Source: Clostridium sp. CAG:1000
Lineage (GTDB): Bacteria; Bacillota_I; Bacilli_A; RF39; UBA660
NCBI GenBank assembly: GCA_000436975.1
Contig: HG000334.1
Coordinates: forward strand, 1 to 59,144
Direction of reading: 5' to 3'
Length of the DNA: 59,144 nt
Below, one piece after another: positions 42,498 to 51,477 of the stretch (the first letter of the stretch is position 1; every line of letters starts with the position of its first letter). The notes beneath the pieces were generated by a model that had not been told where the DNA came from, ran no database searches, and saw only the letters and a program-made list of their open reading frames with translations. The translations under genes were made by a program, and so were the position numbers.

Positions 42498-43661
42498 ATG
42501 AAAGAAATATTATTATTTTTAGAAAATAATATTCATATGGATGATAATAACAGTATTAATAAAAGCATTGATGATATTATTGATTATTTTAATTGTTTAG
42601 ATGAAAATTATGATTTTGAATTTTTAATGGGAATCTTAAAAAAGTCTAATAGGTTAAATGAATTAATAAGATATATATCAAATAATGATATAACAAATTT
42701 TAAAAGTGATTATCCAATTGGTGATTTATTGCTTACATATAGCATTATAAATACACGTGACTCTTATCTAAAGCCTTATCAAACTGATAAGGATAAGGGA
42801 ATTATGACTATAAGCTCTTATATTAGAAATCTTCCTAAAAATCTTACTGAAGAACAAGAAAGATTATTGTCTATGAAGATTCATACGGATGAATCTGCTA
42901 AGAGATTATTTATTGAATCTAATTTAAGATTAGTAGTATTTGTTGCAAATCAATATATTAATCAAGAATTACCATTTGCTGACTTAATTCAAGAAGGAAA
43001 TTTAGGCCTTTTAAGAGCAGTAGAAATGTTTGATTATAATAAAGGAGTAAGATTTAGTACATATGCTATTAGATGGATTAGACAGTATATTAAAAGAGCA
43101 ATTTTAAGTAAAGGAAGAGTTGTTAAATTACCTTTTTTGTTAAATGAACAAACTAGAAAAATGAATTATCTAATTGATGAATATGAAAGCCGTTATGGAA
43201 AATATCCATCTTTAGAAGAATTATCAGATATGATGAATTTACCTATAAATAAAATTAAGGAATTTATTGAATATAGTTATGATGCAGTACCTTTATCTAC
43301 AGAAGTAAAAGGTAATAAAAATGATGAAACAACAGAACTTATGAATGTTATTGAAGATGAAAATACATCTAATTACGTTAAAGAATTTATTCAAAGAGAA
43401 ACAAATTATGATATTCGAAGAGCTTTGTTTACTTCACCTAGAATTAGTGATAAAGCAAAAATGATACTTGCTCTTAGATATGGATTTTTTAATGGAGAAT
43501 GTTGGACACTACAGAGAATAGGCAAAATATATGGAGTAACAAAGCAAAATATTGCTCAAATAGAATCTACTGCTTTAAAAAGGCTTAGAAAAACTGCAAT
43601 ATTTCAAGAATTAGCTGATAAAACTATTAATATAGACGAAGAGAATTTTGCATTAAAATAG
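42498..43661 (+). CDS. RpoD-like sigma-70 factor, paralogue 4 of 4 (most divergent)
   Basis: 387 residues. Region 2 is recognisable (FADLIQEGNLGLLRAVEMFD, RFSTYAIRWIRQYIKRAI), but the segment after it is GRVVKLPFLLNEQTRK in place of ARTIRIPVHM. The region 4.2 recognition helix is VTKQNIAQIE instead of VTRERIRQIE, so both promoter-contacting surfaces are changed. The shared N-terminal domain is shorter. A GGGAGG site precedes the ATG, 44 bp after paralogue 3; TAGTATACT in the gap may be a weak internal promoter. A terminator follows. Confidence 0.9.
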   Translation: MKEILLFLENNIHMDDNNSINKSIDDIIDYFNCLDENYDFEFLMGILKKSNRLNELIRYISNNDITNFKSDYPIGDLLLTYSIINTRDSYLKPYQTDKDKGIMTISSYIRNLPKNLTEEQERLLSMKIHTDESAKRLFIESNLRLVVFVANQYINQELPFADLIQEGNLGLLRAVEMFDYNKGVRFSTYAIRWIRQYIKRAILSKGRVVKLPFLLNEQTRKMNYLIDEYESRYGKYPSLEELSDMMNLPINKIKEFIEYSYDAVPLSTEVKGNKNDETTELMNVIEDENTSNYVKEFIQRETNYDIRRALFTSPRISDKAKMILALRYGFFNGECWTLQRIGKIYGVTKQNIAQIESTALKRLRKTAIFQELADKTINIDEENFALK

Positions 43662-43688
43662 GATATAACGATCGTTATATCCTTTTAA
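43661..43688. terminator. Bidirectional terminator at the end of the sigma array
   Basis: GGATATAACGATCGTTATATCC is a perfect 22-base palindrome split at its centre, followed by TTTTAAAT. Both the last sigma gene and the convergent kinase gene end at it. Confidence 0.75.
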
Positions 43689-46303
43689 ATTACATTGTTA
43701 TACTCATTTTCTAAGTCAATAAAATGCTCATTTAAATAATCTATATCTTTATCTTTTGATTTTAGAAAATGAACATAGGCTCTTTGAGTTAATTTAGTAA
43801 ATCCTTTAGATTTAGCTATTTTTTTGAGCTCTTCTAATGCACTACTATAATCATCTAAATTAGTTATACCTGATTCTTTGATTCTTTTAACCTTTTCGAA
43901 TGAATTAATTAAATCACTATTAATGTGTTCTTTTTTATCTTCAATAAATGTTGGCTCTTCTTTTTCATCTATGAAATCTCTTTGTTCAATTTTTGACTGT
44001 TCTTCTTTTTTATCTTCAATAAATTCTCTTTGTTCATTTTGATTACTTATTTGGGTTTCTTTTTCTTCTTTAGTTTCGATATTAGTAGGTTTTTCAATAT
44101 TAGGAATTATTTTATCACTAGATTCATTATTAAATAAATATTTCTTAAGCGTATTTTTTAATGCAGCACCATTTACCGGTTTAGATAAATAATCATTAAA
44201 TCCATAAGATAAATATTCTTCTTTTGAACCTTCCATTGCATTAGCTGTTAGAGCAATTACTGGAGTTTTCGTTTCCTTATCTTTTTCTAATTCTCTTATT
44301 TTCTTTAAAACTTCAATTCCATCCATTTCAGGCATCATATGATCTAAAAATACTATATCATAGTCATTGCTCTTGAATAGTTCTATCGCATCACTTCCTT
44401 TTAATGTTGTATCTATTTTAGCATTGGTTTTTTTTAATAATCCTTTAAAAACAAGTAGGTTTGTTTTATTATCATCTACTGCTAAAATATTTATATTTGG
44501 AATATCTAATTCTTCGTTAGTACTTATTACTTCTGTTTTTCTTTCTTCTTTAATGTTTTCTTTAGAAGTCGATATTTCATGTGGAATAATTATCGTAAAT
44601 TTAGAGCCAACTCCAACTTCACTTTCAACTTCAATTTTACCATTCATTGCATCTATTAATTTTTTTGTAATAGCAAGCCCAAGGCCAGTTCCTTCAAAAA
44701 CTCTGTTTTTATCCTCTTCGAGTCTTTTAAATGAAGTGAATAGATCATCTATATCATTTTTACTTATACCACATCCAGTGTCTTTAACAGAAATGATAAC
44801 ATTAACATTATCTTTATCTATTTTTTGTACATTAACTTCTACTTTTATTTTACCGGCCGTAGTATACTTAAGTGAGTTATCCATCAAATTCAATAATATT
44901 TGTTCCATTCTCATTTTGTCACCAATAAGTGTTTGTGGAATATCATTGCTAATATCAATATTGAGTAAAAGTCCTTTTGCTTCGAATTTCTTCCTTAACA
45001 ATTCTGTTATATTAGTTACAGTTTCTTTTAGATTATAATCTGATTTAACGATATCTAATTTACCTGATTGTATTTTAGAAAAATCAAGTACATCATTAAT
45101 TGTATTTAATAAATTTTTACCAGCCGCATCAATATTATTTGAATATTCTTTTATTAATTTAATATCTGTTTCATTATAAATCATTTCATTCATTCCAAGT
45201 ACTACATTAAGTGGTGTTCTTATTTCATGAGATATATTTGCCAAAAAGTTTTCTTTAGCTTTACTTGCATTTTCAGCTTCTATTTTAGCTTTTTCAAGTT
45301 CAGAAATCATTTTATTTTTTTCAGTTAAGTCATAAATGATAACTACATAGCCTACAGTATCACCATAATTATCTATTACTTTTTGAATTGATAATTCACA
45401 AATTGAATTATTTAAACTACATTTATATTCTTTACCAGTATTATTTTCGTTTAAAATTTCATTATCACTGTCAAAAATATCTTGTATCATGACATTTGTA
45501 TCATTTTTTGTAATACCTAGAAATTCACAGGCACTATCACTTATTAATGATAATTTATTTTTTGAATTAAAAACTATTATTGGAAAATTTGATAGGTGAA
45601 ATATATATTGAGCTATATTTTCTATTGATGTAGAATTTTTAATTTCATAACTTAGTGCGCTATATATTAGGCACACTCCAAAGAATTGAGTAATAGTACT
45701 TCCTGGGAATGATACTAGTCCAAGTGCAGGAAATACTGTATCGAGCGTTGCTCCAATAGCTAGCATTATTGCATAAAGTAATATAGTTCTATATGTTACT
45801 CTTTTACGTTTCAAATCTGTTCTTTTTTTAAATTTGCAAATTGTTATTACAATTAGTATTAATATATATATAAAATAAATATTATAAAGTGTTATCCAAA
45901 AGTTTGGATTAAAACTATATGCCATACCATAACTAGTAAGCTCAAAAGACTGAATTTTTGGATCTATAATAAACGGATAAAATATAAATCCAGCAACACC
46001 AGAATATTTTAATAATTTTTTTTCTTTTATAGATGATTCTGCTAAATAACTTAGTAGTGATAATCCAAAATATATATAAGGAAATACACCCATCATTCCA
46101 ATACTTCTACATAACCATGCTTTATTTACGGTGCTTTGTATAATTAAAAAACCAAACCCCAAGCTCCAAAGGGCGCTGCTTAAACAAAATAAAAGAAATT
46201 TTTTATTTTTTGGATTACTAGGATTTTTAATAAAATAATTATATCCAAGGCCTATAGCACATACAGCAAATCCAAATATTGTGTATGATAAAATTGTACC
46301 CAT
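43685..46303 (-). CDS. Hybrid sensor histidine kinase with 7-helix membrane sensor
   Basis: 872 residues: seven N-terminal membrane helices (about 5-225, histidine-kinase 7TM type), a PAS domain, HisKA with FLANISHEIRTPLN (His about 359), a HATPase with NLMDNSLKYT, DTGCGIS and GTGLGLAI, and a REC domain with FLDHMMPEMDG (phospho-Asp about 654). A low-complexity segment follows with repeated EFIEDKKE/DFIDEKE/FIEDKKE units (about 765-805), then a short helical end. No clear HPt histidine, so phosphate must pass to a separate protein or the kinase controls itself. AAGGAG precedes the ATG. Confidence 0.93.
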   Translation of the reverse strand: MGTILSYTIFGFAVCAIGLGYNYFIKNPSNPKNKKFLLFCLSSALWSLGFGFLIIQSTVNKAWLCRSIGMMGVFPYIYFGLSLLSYLAESSIKEKKLLKYSGVAGFIFYPFIIDPKIQSFELTSYGMAYSFNPNFWITLYNIYFIYILILIVITICKFKKRTDLKRKRVTYRTILLYAIMLAIGATLDTVFPALGLVSFPGSTITQFFGVCLIYSALSYEIKNSTSIENIAQYIFHLSNFPIIVFNSKNKLSLISDSACEFLGITKNDTNVMIQDIFDSDNEILNENNTGKEYKCSLNNSICELSIQKVIDNYGDTVGYVVIIYDLTEKNKMISELEKAKIEAENASKAKENFLANISHEIRTPLNVVLGMNEMIYNETDIKLIKEYSNNIDAAGKNLLNTINDVLDFSKIQSGKLDIVKSDYNLKETVTNITELLRKKFEAKGLLLNIDISNDIPQTLIGDKMRMEQILLNLMDNSLKYTTAGKIKVEVNVQKIDKDNVNVIISVKDTGCGISKNDIDDLFTSFKRLEEDKNRVFEGTGLGLAITKKLIDAMNGKIEVESEVGVGSKFTIIIPHEISTSKENIKEERKTEVISTNEELDIPNINILAVDDNKTNLLVFKGLLKKTNAKIDTTLKGSDAIELFKSNDYDIVFLDHMMPEMDGIEVLKKIRELEKDKETKTPVIALTANAMEGSKEEYLSYGFNDYLSKPVNGAALKNTLKKYLFNNESSDKIIPNIEKPTNIETKEEKETQISNQNEQREFIEDKKEEQSKIEQRDFIDEKEEPTFIEDKKEHINSDLINSFEKVKRIKESGITNLDDYSSALEELKKIAKSKGFTKLTQRAYVHFLKSKDKDIDYLNEHFIDLENEYNNVI

Positions 46304-46396
46304 AATGCCAACTCCTTATTATATATATAATATCATTAAAATAAGGTAATTACAATTGATTAGTGTTAATATTTTGATTTAAAAATATAATTTAAT

Positions 46397-46957
46397 ATGA
46401 TAAATATTAATTTTATAGAATTAGTTATTATAAGTATAAGCCTTTCTATGGATGCGGTAGCTATTTCTATATGCAAGGGACTATCTATTAAAAACTTAAA
46501 TAAGAAAAGTATTTTGATTATATCAGGCTATTTTTCAGCATTTCAAGCGTTGATGCCTATAGTTGGATATATACTTGGAGCAACATTTGAAAAATACATC
46601 GTTTCTATTGACCATTGGGTTGCATTTTTATTATTATTAATAATTGGTATAAATATGCTTAGAAATATAAGTAATAACAATCTTAATGATAATATAGATT
46701 TTTTATCTATGCTTCCTCTTGCACTTGCAACTAGTATAGATGCACTTGCCGTTGGTGTTACGCTTGCATTTTTAGATTCAAACATATTTATATCTTCCTT
46801 AGTAATTGGTATTGTTACATTTATTTTAACATTCGCTGGAACAATAATTGGTAATAAGTTTGGTAATAAATATGAAAAATTATCTCAAATATTAGGCGGG
46901 ATTATTTTAATAATGTTAAGTTTTAAAATACTTATAGAACATTTGAATCTATTATGA
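46397..46957 (+). CDS. mntP: MntP-family manganese efflux pump
   Basis: 186 residues, six helices in two inverted halves. The conserved Asp motifs are SLSMDAVAISICKGL in the first half and ATSIDALAVGVTLAF in the second, the Mn2+-binding pattern of MntP. It exports Mn2+. The start has no good ribosome binding site. I looked for a yybP-ykoY manganese riboswitch in the 93-bp gap upstream and did not find one. Confidence 0.93.
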   Translation: MININFIELVIISISLSMDAVAISICKGLSIKNLNKKSILIISGYFSAFQALMPIVGYILGATFEKYIVSIDHWVAFLLLLIIGINMLRNISNNNLNDNIDFLSMLPLALATSIDALAVGVTLAFLDSNIFISSLVIGIVTFILTFAGTIIGNKFGNKYEKLSQILGGIILIMLSFKILIEHLNLL

Positions 46958-46982
46958 TAAAATATTTAAGGGAGTGTTGTAT

Positions 46983-48311
46983 ATGGAAGTTCCTTTTGAA
47001 TATTTGTGTTTTCTTGCATTAGAAAAGTTATTAAAGTATGAAAATAAAAGAAAAATTAAAATAGAAAAATTATTAAAATATATAGATGAAATACAAAAAT
47101 CATTTATTAAAAGTTTTAATAATGGTGAAAAAGCTACTCGAGAGAAAGGTCTTAAAAGAAATTTTAAATTTAAAAGTTTTGATAGTGATGAGAAATTAAA
47201 TGATTTAATTAGTGATTTTGATTCTTTAGTTTATATTGATGATAATAATAATCTCTGCCTTTATGATGATGTTGATTATGATACTTTACTTGGCGTTGTG
47301 TATGATTTTGATGTATCAAGTAGATTTAATTTGGTTGCACTTGATGATGAGTGTAGAAAAACACTTGGAATTAAAGAAATTATGAATACATTGAAACATT
47401 ATTCTTTATTCGAGCGTAAACTTGAAGAAAAATATATTAATCTAGGATTAAATAATAAAGAGCAAGCTAAAAAAGATATAAAATCATTTTTATTGTTAAG
47501 AGGTTTATTTCTTAATAAGGTTAAAAATTTATCTGAATTAGAACTTGCTTGTTATGATGATGAAAGCACAGAGCTTGATAATAATGAAACTAAAGATTAT
47601 GAAGAATATCCTGTTCTTAAAAGCATGTGGTATAAAAGTATATATTATGATGAAAAAGATGATAAAGAACTTGATGAAATGGTTTATGATATATATTTTT
47701 ATTCATTATTTAGTAAGGGTGACTTGAGCGCTTTAAAACTAAATAAAGAAATTAGTGAGATTTATGATGAAAGTTTAGATGTGTCTGATGATATTGATTA
47801 TGAACTTAATGAATATTTAGAAGACATACCTGATATAAATACAGATGATTTTTTAGATGATTCTTCATATGAAATTAATATTGATGATAGGGAATGTGAT
47901 TATTTATTCTATATGACTTTTATTAAGAAATTAGATTCATTTACAAATAAATATGGTACTTCTAACGATTTGATTATTAGAAGACAAAGACTATTGTATT
48001 CACTTGATAAAATTGATTTATGTTTGTTTGAAGAAGACAAATTTAATAATAAGTTTGATGAGTTACAGGAAAAAGCTGGTGATCAGACAGAATTAGTATT
48101 TTATAAAAAAATTATTTGGTTTTTAACTGAAGAAGTATTTAAAAGGGAAATGAATAGTGACAGTATTATTAAATTATTATTGATTTCTTCTTATTATGAG
48201 ATTACTAAGGATGAAAGAATTGAAATGCTTTTTAATAAAAATGCTAATAATAAATATTATAATATATACTATAATATAGTTTTTACAGATGAAAAAACAT
48301 TATCGATTTGA
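46983..48311 (+). CDS. Large acidic protein, unknown function
   Basis: 442 residues, no membrane helix, strongly acidic in the middle (residues 185-310 carry many Asp/Glu: YDDESTELDNNET, DVSDDIDYELNEYLEDIPDI). The N- and C-terminal parts are helical. I start at ATG 46983, 6 bases after GGGAGTG, rather than at the GTG inside that site. 25 bp after mntP, possibly cotranscribed. No family recognised. Confidence 0.7.
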   Translation: MEVPFEYLCFLALEKLLKYENKRKIKIEKLLKYIDEIQKSFIKSFNNGEKATREKGLKRNFKFKSFDSDEKLNDLISDFDSLVYIDDNNNLCLYDDVDYDTLLGVVYDFDVSSRFNLVALDDECRKTLGIKEIMNTLKHYSLFERKLEEKYINLGLNNKEQAKKDIKSFLLLRGLFLNKVKNLSELELACYDDESTELDNNETKDYEEYPVLKSMWYKSIYYDEKDDKELDEMVYDIYFYSLFSKGDLSALKLNKEISEIYDESLDVSDDIDYELNEYLEDIPDINTDDFLDDSSYEINIDDRECDYLFYMTFIKKLDSFTNKYGTSNDLIIRRQRLLYSLDKIDLCLFEEDKFNNKFDELQEKAGDQTELVFYKKIIWFLTEEVFKREMNSDSIIKLLLISSYYEITKDERIEMLFNKNANNKYYNIYYNIVFTDEKTLSI

Positions 48312-48325
48312 TAATGCTTTTTTTT
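48298..48325. terminator. Terminator between the acidic protein and the purine permease
   Basis: CATTATC and GATAATG pair around GATTT, followed by CTTTTTTTTG. The TGA stop is in the loop/stem. It can serve both convergent genes. Confidence 0.75.
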
Positions 48326-48326
48326 G

Positions 48327-49826
48327 TTATAAAATAGTTGGTACTAAGAAGTAAATCAAGAATAATATTACAACTATTAAAGTAACTATTGTTATTTCTG
48401 ATTTAGGTTTTTCTTCCCTTTTATTAAATTTATATGAGACTAAATCAATTATGTAAATAATACCATCTAAAATGAAGAAAATAAGGATACCCATACCGAT
48501 GCCATCTGTAATAGAGTATCCCAGAACCATAGCAATAATTGTTATGAATGATGGCACTGAATTTTTAACATTTTCGAAGTCAATATTAACTACGTTTTTC
48601 ATCATAAGTACGCCAACATATATTAATGCACTTGCTGCGGCTGCTGAAGGAATAAATGCAAATAATGGAAATAAAAACATAGACACAAGGAATAATATTG
48701 CAACAACTAATGCTGTAAGACCAGTTTTTCCACCGGCAGAAACACCAGCTCCACTTTCCACAAATGTTGTTACAGTGCTAGTTCCAAGCATAGCGCCAGC
48801 CATAGTAGCAGTACTGTCTGATATCATTATTTTGTCATAATTAAGTGGCTTTCCGTCTTTATCTATAAGTTTTGCATTTTGACAACATCCAACACAAGTT
48901 CCCATTGTGTCAAACATATCAATCATAGCAAATGTGATAGTAAGCATTATGCAAGTAAGAAGAGATCCTTCAGGAAAATTAAATCCTTTTACGAATGATA
49001 AAAATACTGTATTATCCCCACTAAAGAATGCTTGAAAGTTTTCCCAAAACTTCCATGAAATCCCGTCTACTTTTCCAACTAGGATATCTAAGTTAGCAAC
49101 ACCCAACGGAATAGACAAAACAGTTGATGCTAAAATACCTATTATTACTGAACCTTTAACATTATAATGAGAAAGAATTGTTATAACAATAAGACCAAAT
49201 ATAGCAACTATTGCACTACAACAAGTTCCTCCCTTAGCCCAAAATTCTGGATTATTGAAGTCAACTAATTGTAATAAGGTAAACTTATTATCAACTATTA
49301 TTGAAGCATTCTGAAGTCCTATAAATGCTATAAAAAGTCCAATTCCAACTGGAATACTAAGCCTTATTGCTTTTGGCATCCCATCGAATATTTTTTCTCT
49401 TAGAGAAACTTTTTTTCCATACTTGTCTTTCCCACATGGAATAATAGATAATAGTAAAAATATTATTCCACTAACAAGTACAAGAGCCATTGCATTTCCA
49501 TATGAGAATGTAAATCCCATAGCCCCACCGATAATAGAACCGACCATAGCATTAAGTCCCATGCCAGGCGCTTGAGCAAGTGGCATTTTGGCTAAGAATG
49601 CCATTAAAAGAGTACCAATGATTGCTCCAAGAGCAGTTGCAATAAATACACTTGCAAATCTCGGATCAGAAGTACCTCCCCAAAGAATATTATTTGGGTT
49701 TACTGTTAAGATGTAAGCCATTGCAAGAAATGTAGCTAATCCTGCAAATATTTCAGTTTTAACACTAGATTTATATTTACTAATGTTAAAAAATGAATCT
49801 AATTTGCTTCTTTTTGTTTTTTTCAA
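48327..49826 (-). CDS. NCS2-family purine permease (AzgA/PbuG type)
   Basis: 499 residues with 12-14 helices. Signature segments are KTEIFAGLATFLAMAYIL with VNPN, MPLAQAPGMGLNAMV, the FAMIDMFDTMGTCVGC motif and GAMLGTSTVTTFVESGAGVSAGGKTGLTAL, all typical of AzgA/PbuG uptake of hypoxanthine, guanine or adenine. The guanine-type riboswitch in its leader supports guanine or hypoxanthine. A GGAGG-type site precedes the ATG. Confidence 0.94.
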   Translation of the reverse strand: MKKTKRSKLDSFFNISKYKSSVKTEIFAGLATFLAMAYILTVNPNNILWGGTSDPRFASVFIATALGAIIGTLLMAFLAKMPLAQAPGMGLNAMVGSIIGGAMGFTFSYGNAMALVLVSGIIFLLLSIIPCGKDKYGKKVSLREKIFDGMPKAIRLSIPVGIGLFIAFIGLQNASIIVDNKFTLLQLVDFNNPEFWAKGGTCCSAIVAIFGLIVITILSHYNVKGSVIIGILASTVLSIPLGVANLDILVGKVDGISWKFWENFQAFFSGDNTVFLSFVKGFNFPEGSLLTCIMLTITFAMIDMFDTMGTCVGCCQNAKLIDKDGKPLNYDKIMISDSTATMAGAMLGTSTVTTFVESGAGVSAGGKTGLTALVVAILFLVSMFLFPLFAFIPSAAAASALIYVGVLMMKNVVNIDFENVKNSVPSFITIIAMVLGYSITDGIGMGILIFFILDGIIYIIDLVSYKFNKREEKPKSEITIVTLIVVILFLIYFLVPTIL

Positions 49827-49849
49827 AAAAACACCTCCTAATATATTTT

Positions 49850-49888
49850 TGAAAATAAAAAATCTTACACATTTTTCTATGTAAGACT
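49850..49888 (-). terminator. Riboswitch-controlled terminator of the purine permease
   Basis: TCTTACA and TGTAAGA pair, followed on the minus strand by TTTTTTATTTT. It lies between the guanine aptamer and the permease start, as expected for a transcription-off switch. Confidence 0.7.
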
Positions 49889-49926
49889 ACAAAAGCAAAA
49901 ATTATGGAATAAACAAGATGAGTGCT

Positions 49927-49992
49927 GTCATAGTCCATTCAATTTTGGGAACGGGTAGAAACATTTGAACCATTTCTTCAAATATATATGAC
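49927..49992 (-). promoter_or_regulatory. Guanine/hypoxanthine (purine) riboswitch aptamer
   Basis: On the minus strand the P1 helix is GTCATA/TATGAC, P2 TTTGAA/TTCAAA, the J2/3 core GTTTCTACC and P3 CCGTTC/GAATGG, followed by GGACTATG. The Watson-Crick specificity base in GACTATG is C, which marks the guanine class (adenine switches have GATTATG). The core matches the family consensus without altered ligand-contact bases. It lies before a terminator and an NCS2 purine permease. Confidence 0.9.
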
Positions 49993-50047
49993 TGTTTATT
50001 TTCAACATAATTATTTCATACTTTTAGATTAAAATCAATATGAATTA

Positions 50048-50076
50048 TTGAATTATTTTCAATAGTAATTTATAAT
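50048..50076 (+). promoter_or_regulatory. Promoter of the MBL-fold gene
   Basis: TTGAAT (50048-50053), 17-bp spacer, TATAAT (50071-50076), 45 bases before the start codon. Confidence 0.55.
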
Positions 50077-50120
50077 GTTTATTAAGGAAAGGCTTGATTA
50101 AATATTAATTTAGGTGGAAT

Positions 50121-50990
50121 ATGGAACTTTATAAAATCGGAAAAAGAACTTATTATATAAAAAATAATACAAATATAGGAATCTATAAATTGAATGAAAA
50201 TGATATTGTTTTAATTGATTCTGGTTTAGATGAATCTGTCGGGAAAAAAGTACTTAAAATTGTACAGGAAAATAATTGGAATATTAAAATCATTATTAAT
50301 ACTCATTCCCATGCTGATCACACAGGAGGTAATAATTTTATTCAATCTAGAACTAATTGTAGAATATATGCATCAAAAATAGAATGTGATATTACAAATC
50401 ATCCGGTGTTAGAGCCAATTTATTTATATGGAGCTTATCCATTTAAAGAATTGAGAAATAAATTTTTTGAGGCAAAACCATCTAATTGTGAAGAAGTAAT
50501 TAACATAGATGGTATTGAATACTTTACACTAAAAGGTCATTCATTTGACATGATAGGTATTAAGACAAGTGATGATGTTTATTTTATAGGAGATTCAATA
50601 TTTAATGAATTTACTATAAATAAATATCATATTTCATATCTAAGTAACGTGGCTGAATTTATTAATTCTTTAGATGAATTATCTAAACTCTGTGGAACTT
50701 TTGTACCATCACATGGAGAAGTATCTAATGATATTAGTTTATTAATTAAACTTAATAAAGATAAAACAAATGAAATACTTAATAAAGTACTATTAATATG
50801 TAAAAATAATGTTACGCTTGAAGATATCGTTAAGAATTTATTTGATACTTATGGTTTACAAATGAACTTGACACAATATTATCTAATAAGTTCAACAATA
50901 AAAGCATATTTATCATATTTAATAGATGAAGGTAAAATCAAATATGAGTTTATTGACAATAAAATGTACTTCAAAAGTAATTGCCAATAA
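50121..50990 (+). CDS. Metallo-beta-lactamase-fold hydrolase
   Basis: 289 residues. NTHSHADHTGGNNF is the HxHxDH motif; GHSFDMIGI, FIGDSIF and PSHGEVS give the remaining ligands (His, Asp, His). The C-terminal 80 residues look like a winged-helix appendix (LEDIVKNLFDTYGLQMNLT). Substrate unknown; glyoxalase II-like thioesters or quorum lactones are possible. Own promoter. The ATG has only GGTGG before it. Confidence 0.88.
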   Translation: MELYKIGKRTYYIKNNTNIGIYKLNENDIVLIDSGLDESVGKKVLKIVQENNWNIKIIINTHSHADHTGGNNFIQSRTNCRIYASKIECDITNHPVLEPIYLYGAYPFKELRNKFFEAKPSNCEEVINIDGIEYFTLKGHSFDMIGIKTSDDVYFIGDSIFNEFTINKYHISYLSNVAEFINSLDELSKLCGTFVPSHGEVSNDISLLIKLNKDKTNEILNKVLLICKNNVTLEDIVKNLFDTYGLQMNLTQYYLISSTIKAYLSYLIDEGKIKYEFIDNKMYFKSNCQ

Positions 50991-51040
50991 TTGGAATTTT
51001 ATATATTTGAAAAATAAACAAAATAATATTAGGTGATCTT

Positions 51041-51430
51041 ATAAAAAACTTAATATTAAAATTGTTTATTTTATTTTGTTTGTTTTTTTTATTTGATATT
51101 TATGAAATTGACTCGGAAAGCGAAAAGAAACTTATTTATGATACATCTAAATTATATGAAGAAGATAATTATTTAATATATTTTAAAGATTTGAATTCTA
51201 AGGAACTGGATAGATTAAAAAATTATAATATAGACATATTGAGCTATTTAATTGGTGATGAAAAGTATTATGCTAGGAATAGTCAGGCGTTAATAAAAGA
51301 ATATACTAAAGATATGAATATGGAAAATAAAATTCTTTATGAAATAAACGGAGTTAAAATTAATGCATTAAATGTTGTTTGTACAGTTGAAGAACTTATT
51401 AATATTGAACGTGATTTTAAAATATATTAG
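51041..51430 (+). CDS. Small membrane-anchored protein, possibly starting at ATA
   Basis: About 129 residues: one N-terminal hydrophobic segment (KNLILKLFILFCLFFLF), then a charged extracellular or cytosolic part. The best ribosome binding site, AGGTGAT, lies 4 bases before an in-frame ATA (51041). The only standard start is TTG 51062, with no site, which would remove the charged start of the signal segment. So ATA initiation is likely. No family recognised. Confidence 0.5.
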   Translation: MKNLILKLFILFCLFFLFDIYEIDSESEKKLIYDTSKLYEEDNYLIYFKDLNSKELDRLKNYNIDILSYLIGDEKYYARNSQALIKEYTKDMNMENKILYEINGVKINALNVVCTVEELINIERDFKIY

Positions 51431-51477
51431 TTCTTTTTTTTATTTTAAAAATGTAATATAATATATTTGGTGATGAT

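Noticed and set aside
46304..46396. yybP-ykoY manganese riboswitch ahead of mntP
   Set aside because: The gap is only 93 bp and contains no conserved NGGGGA-type loop pairs of that class.
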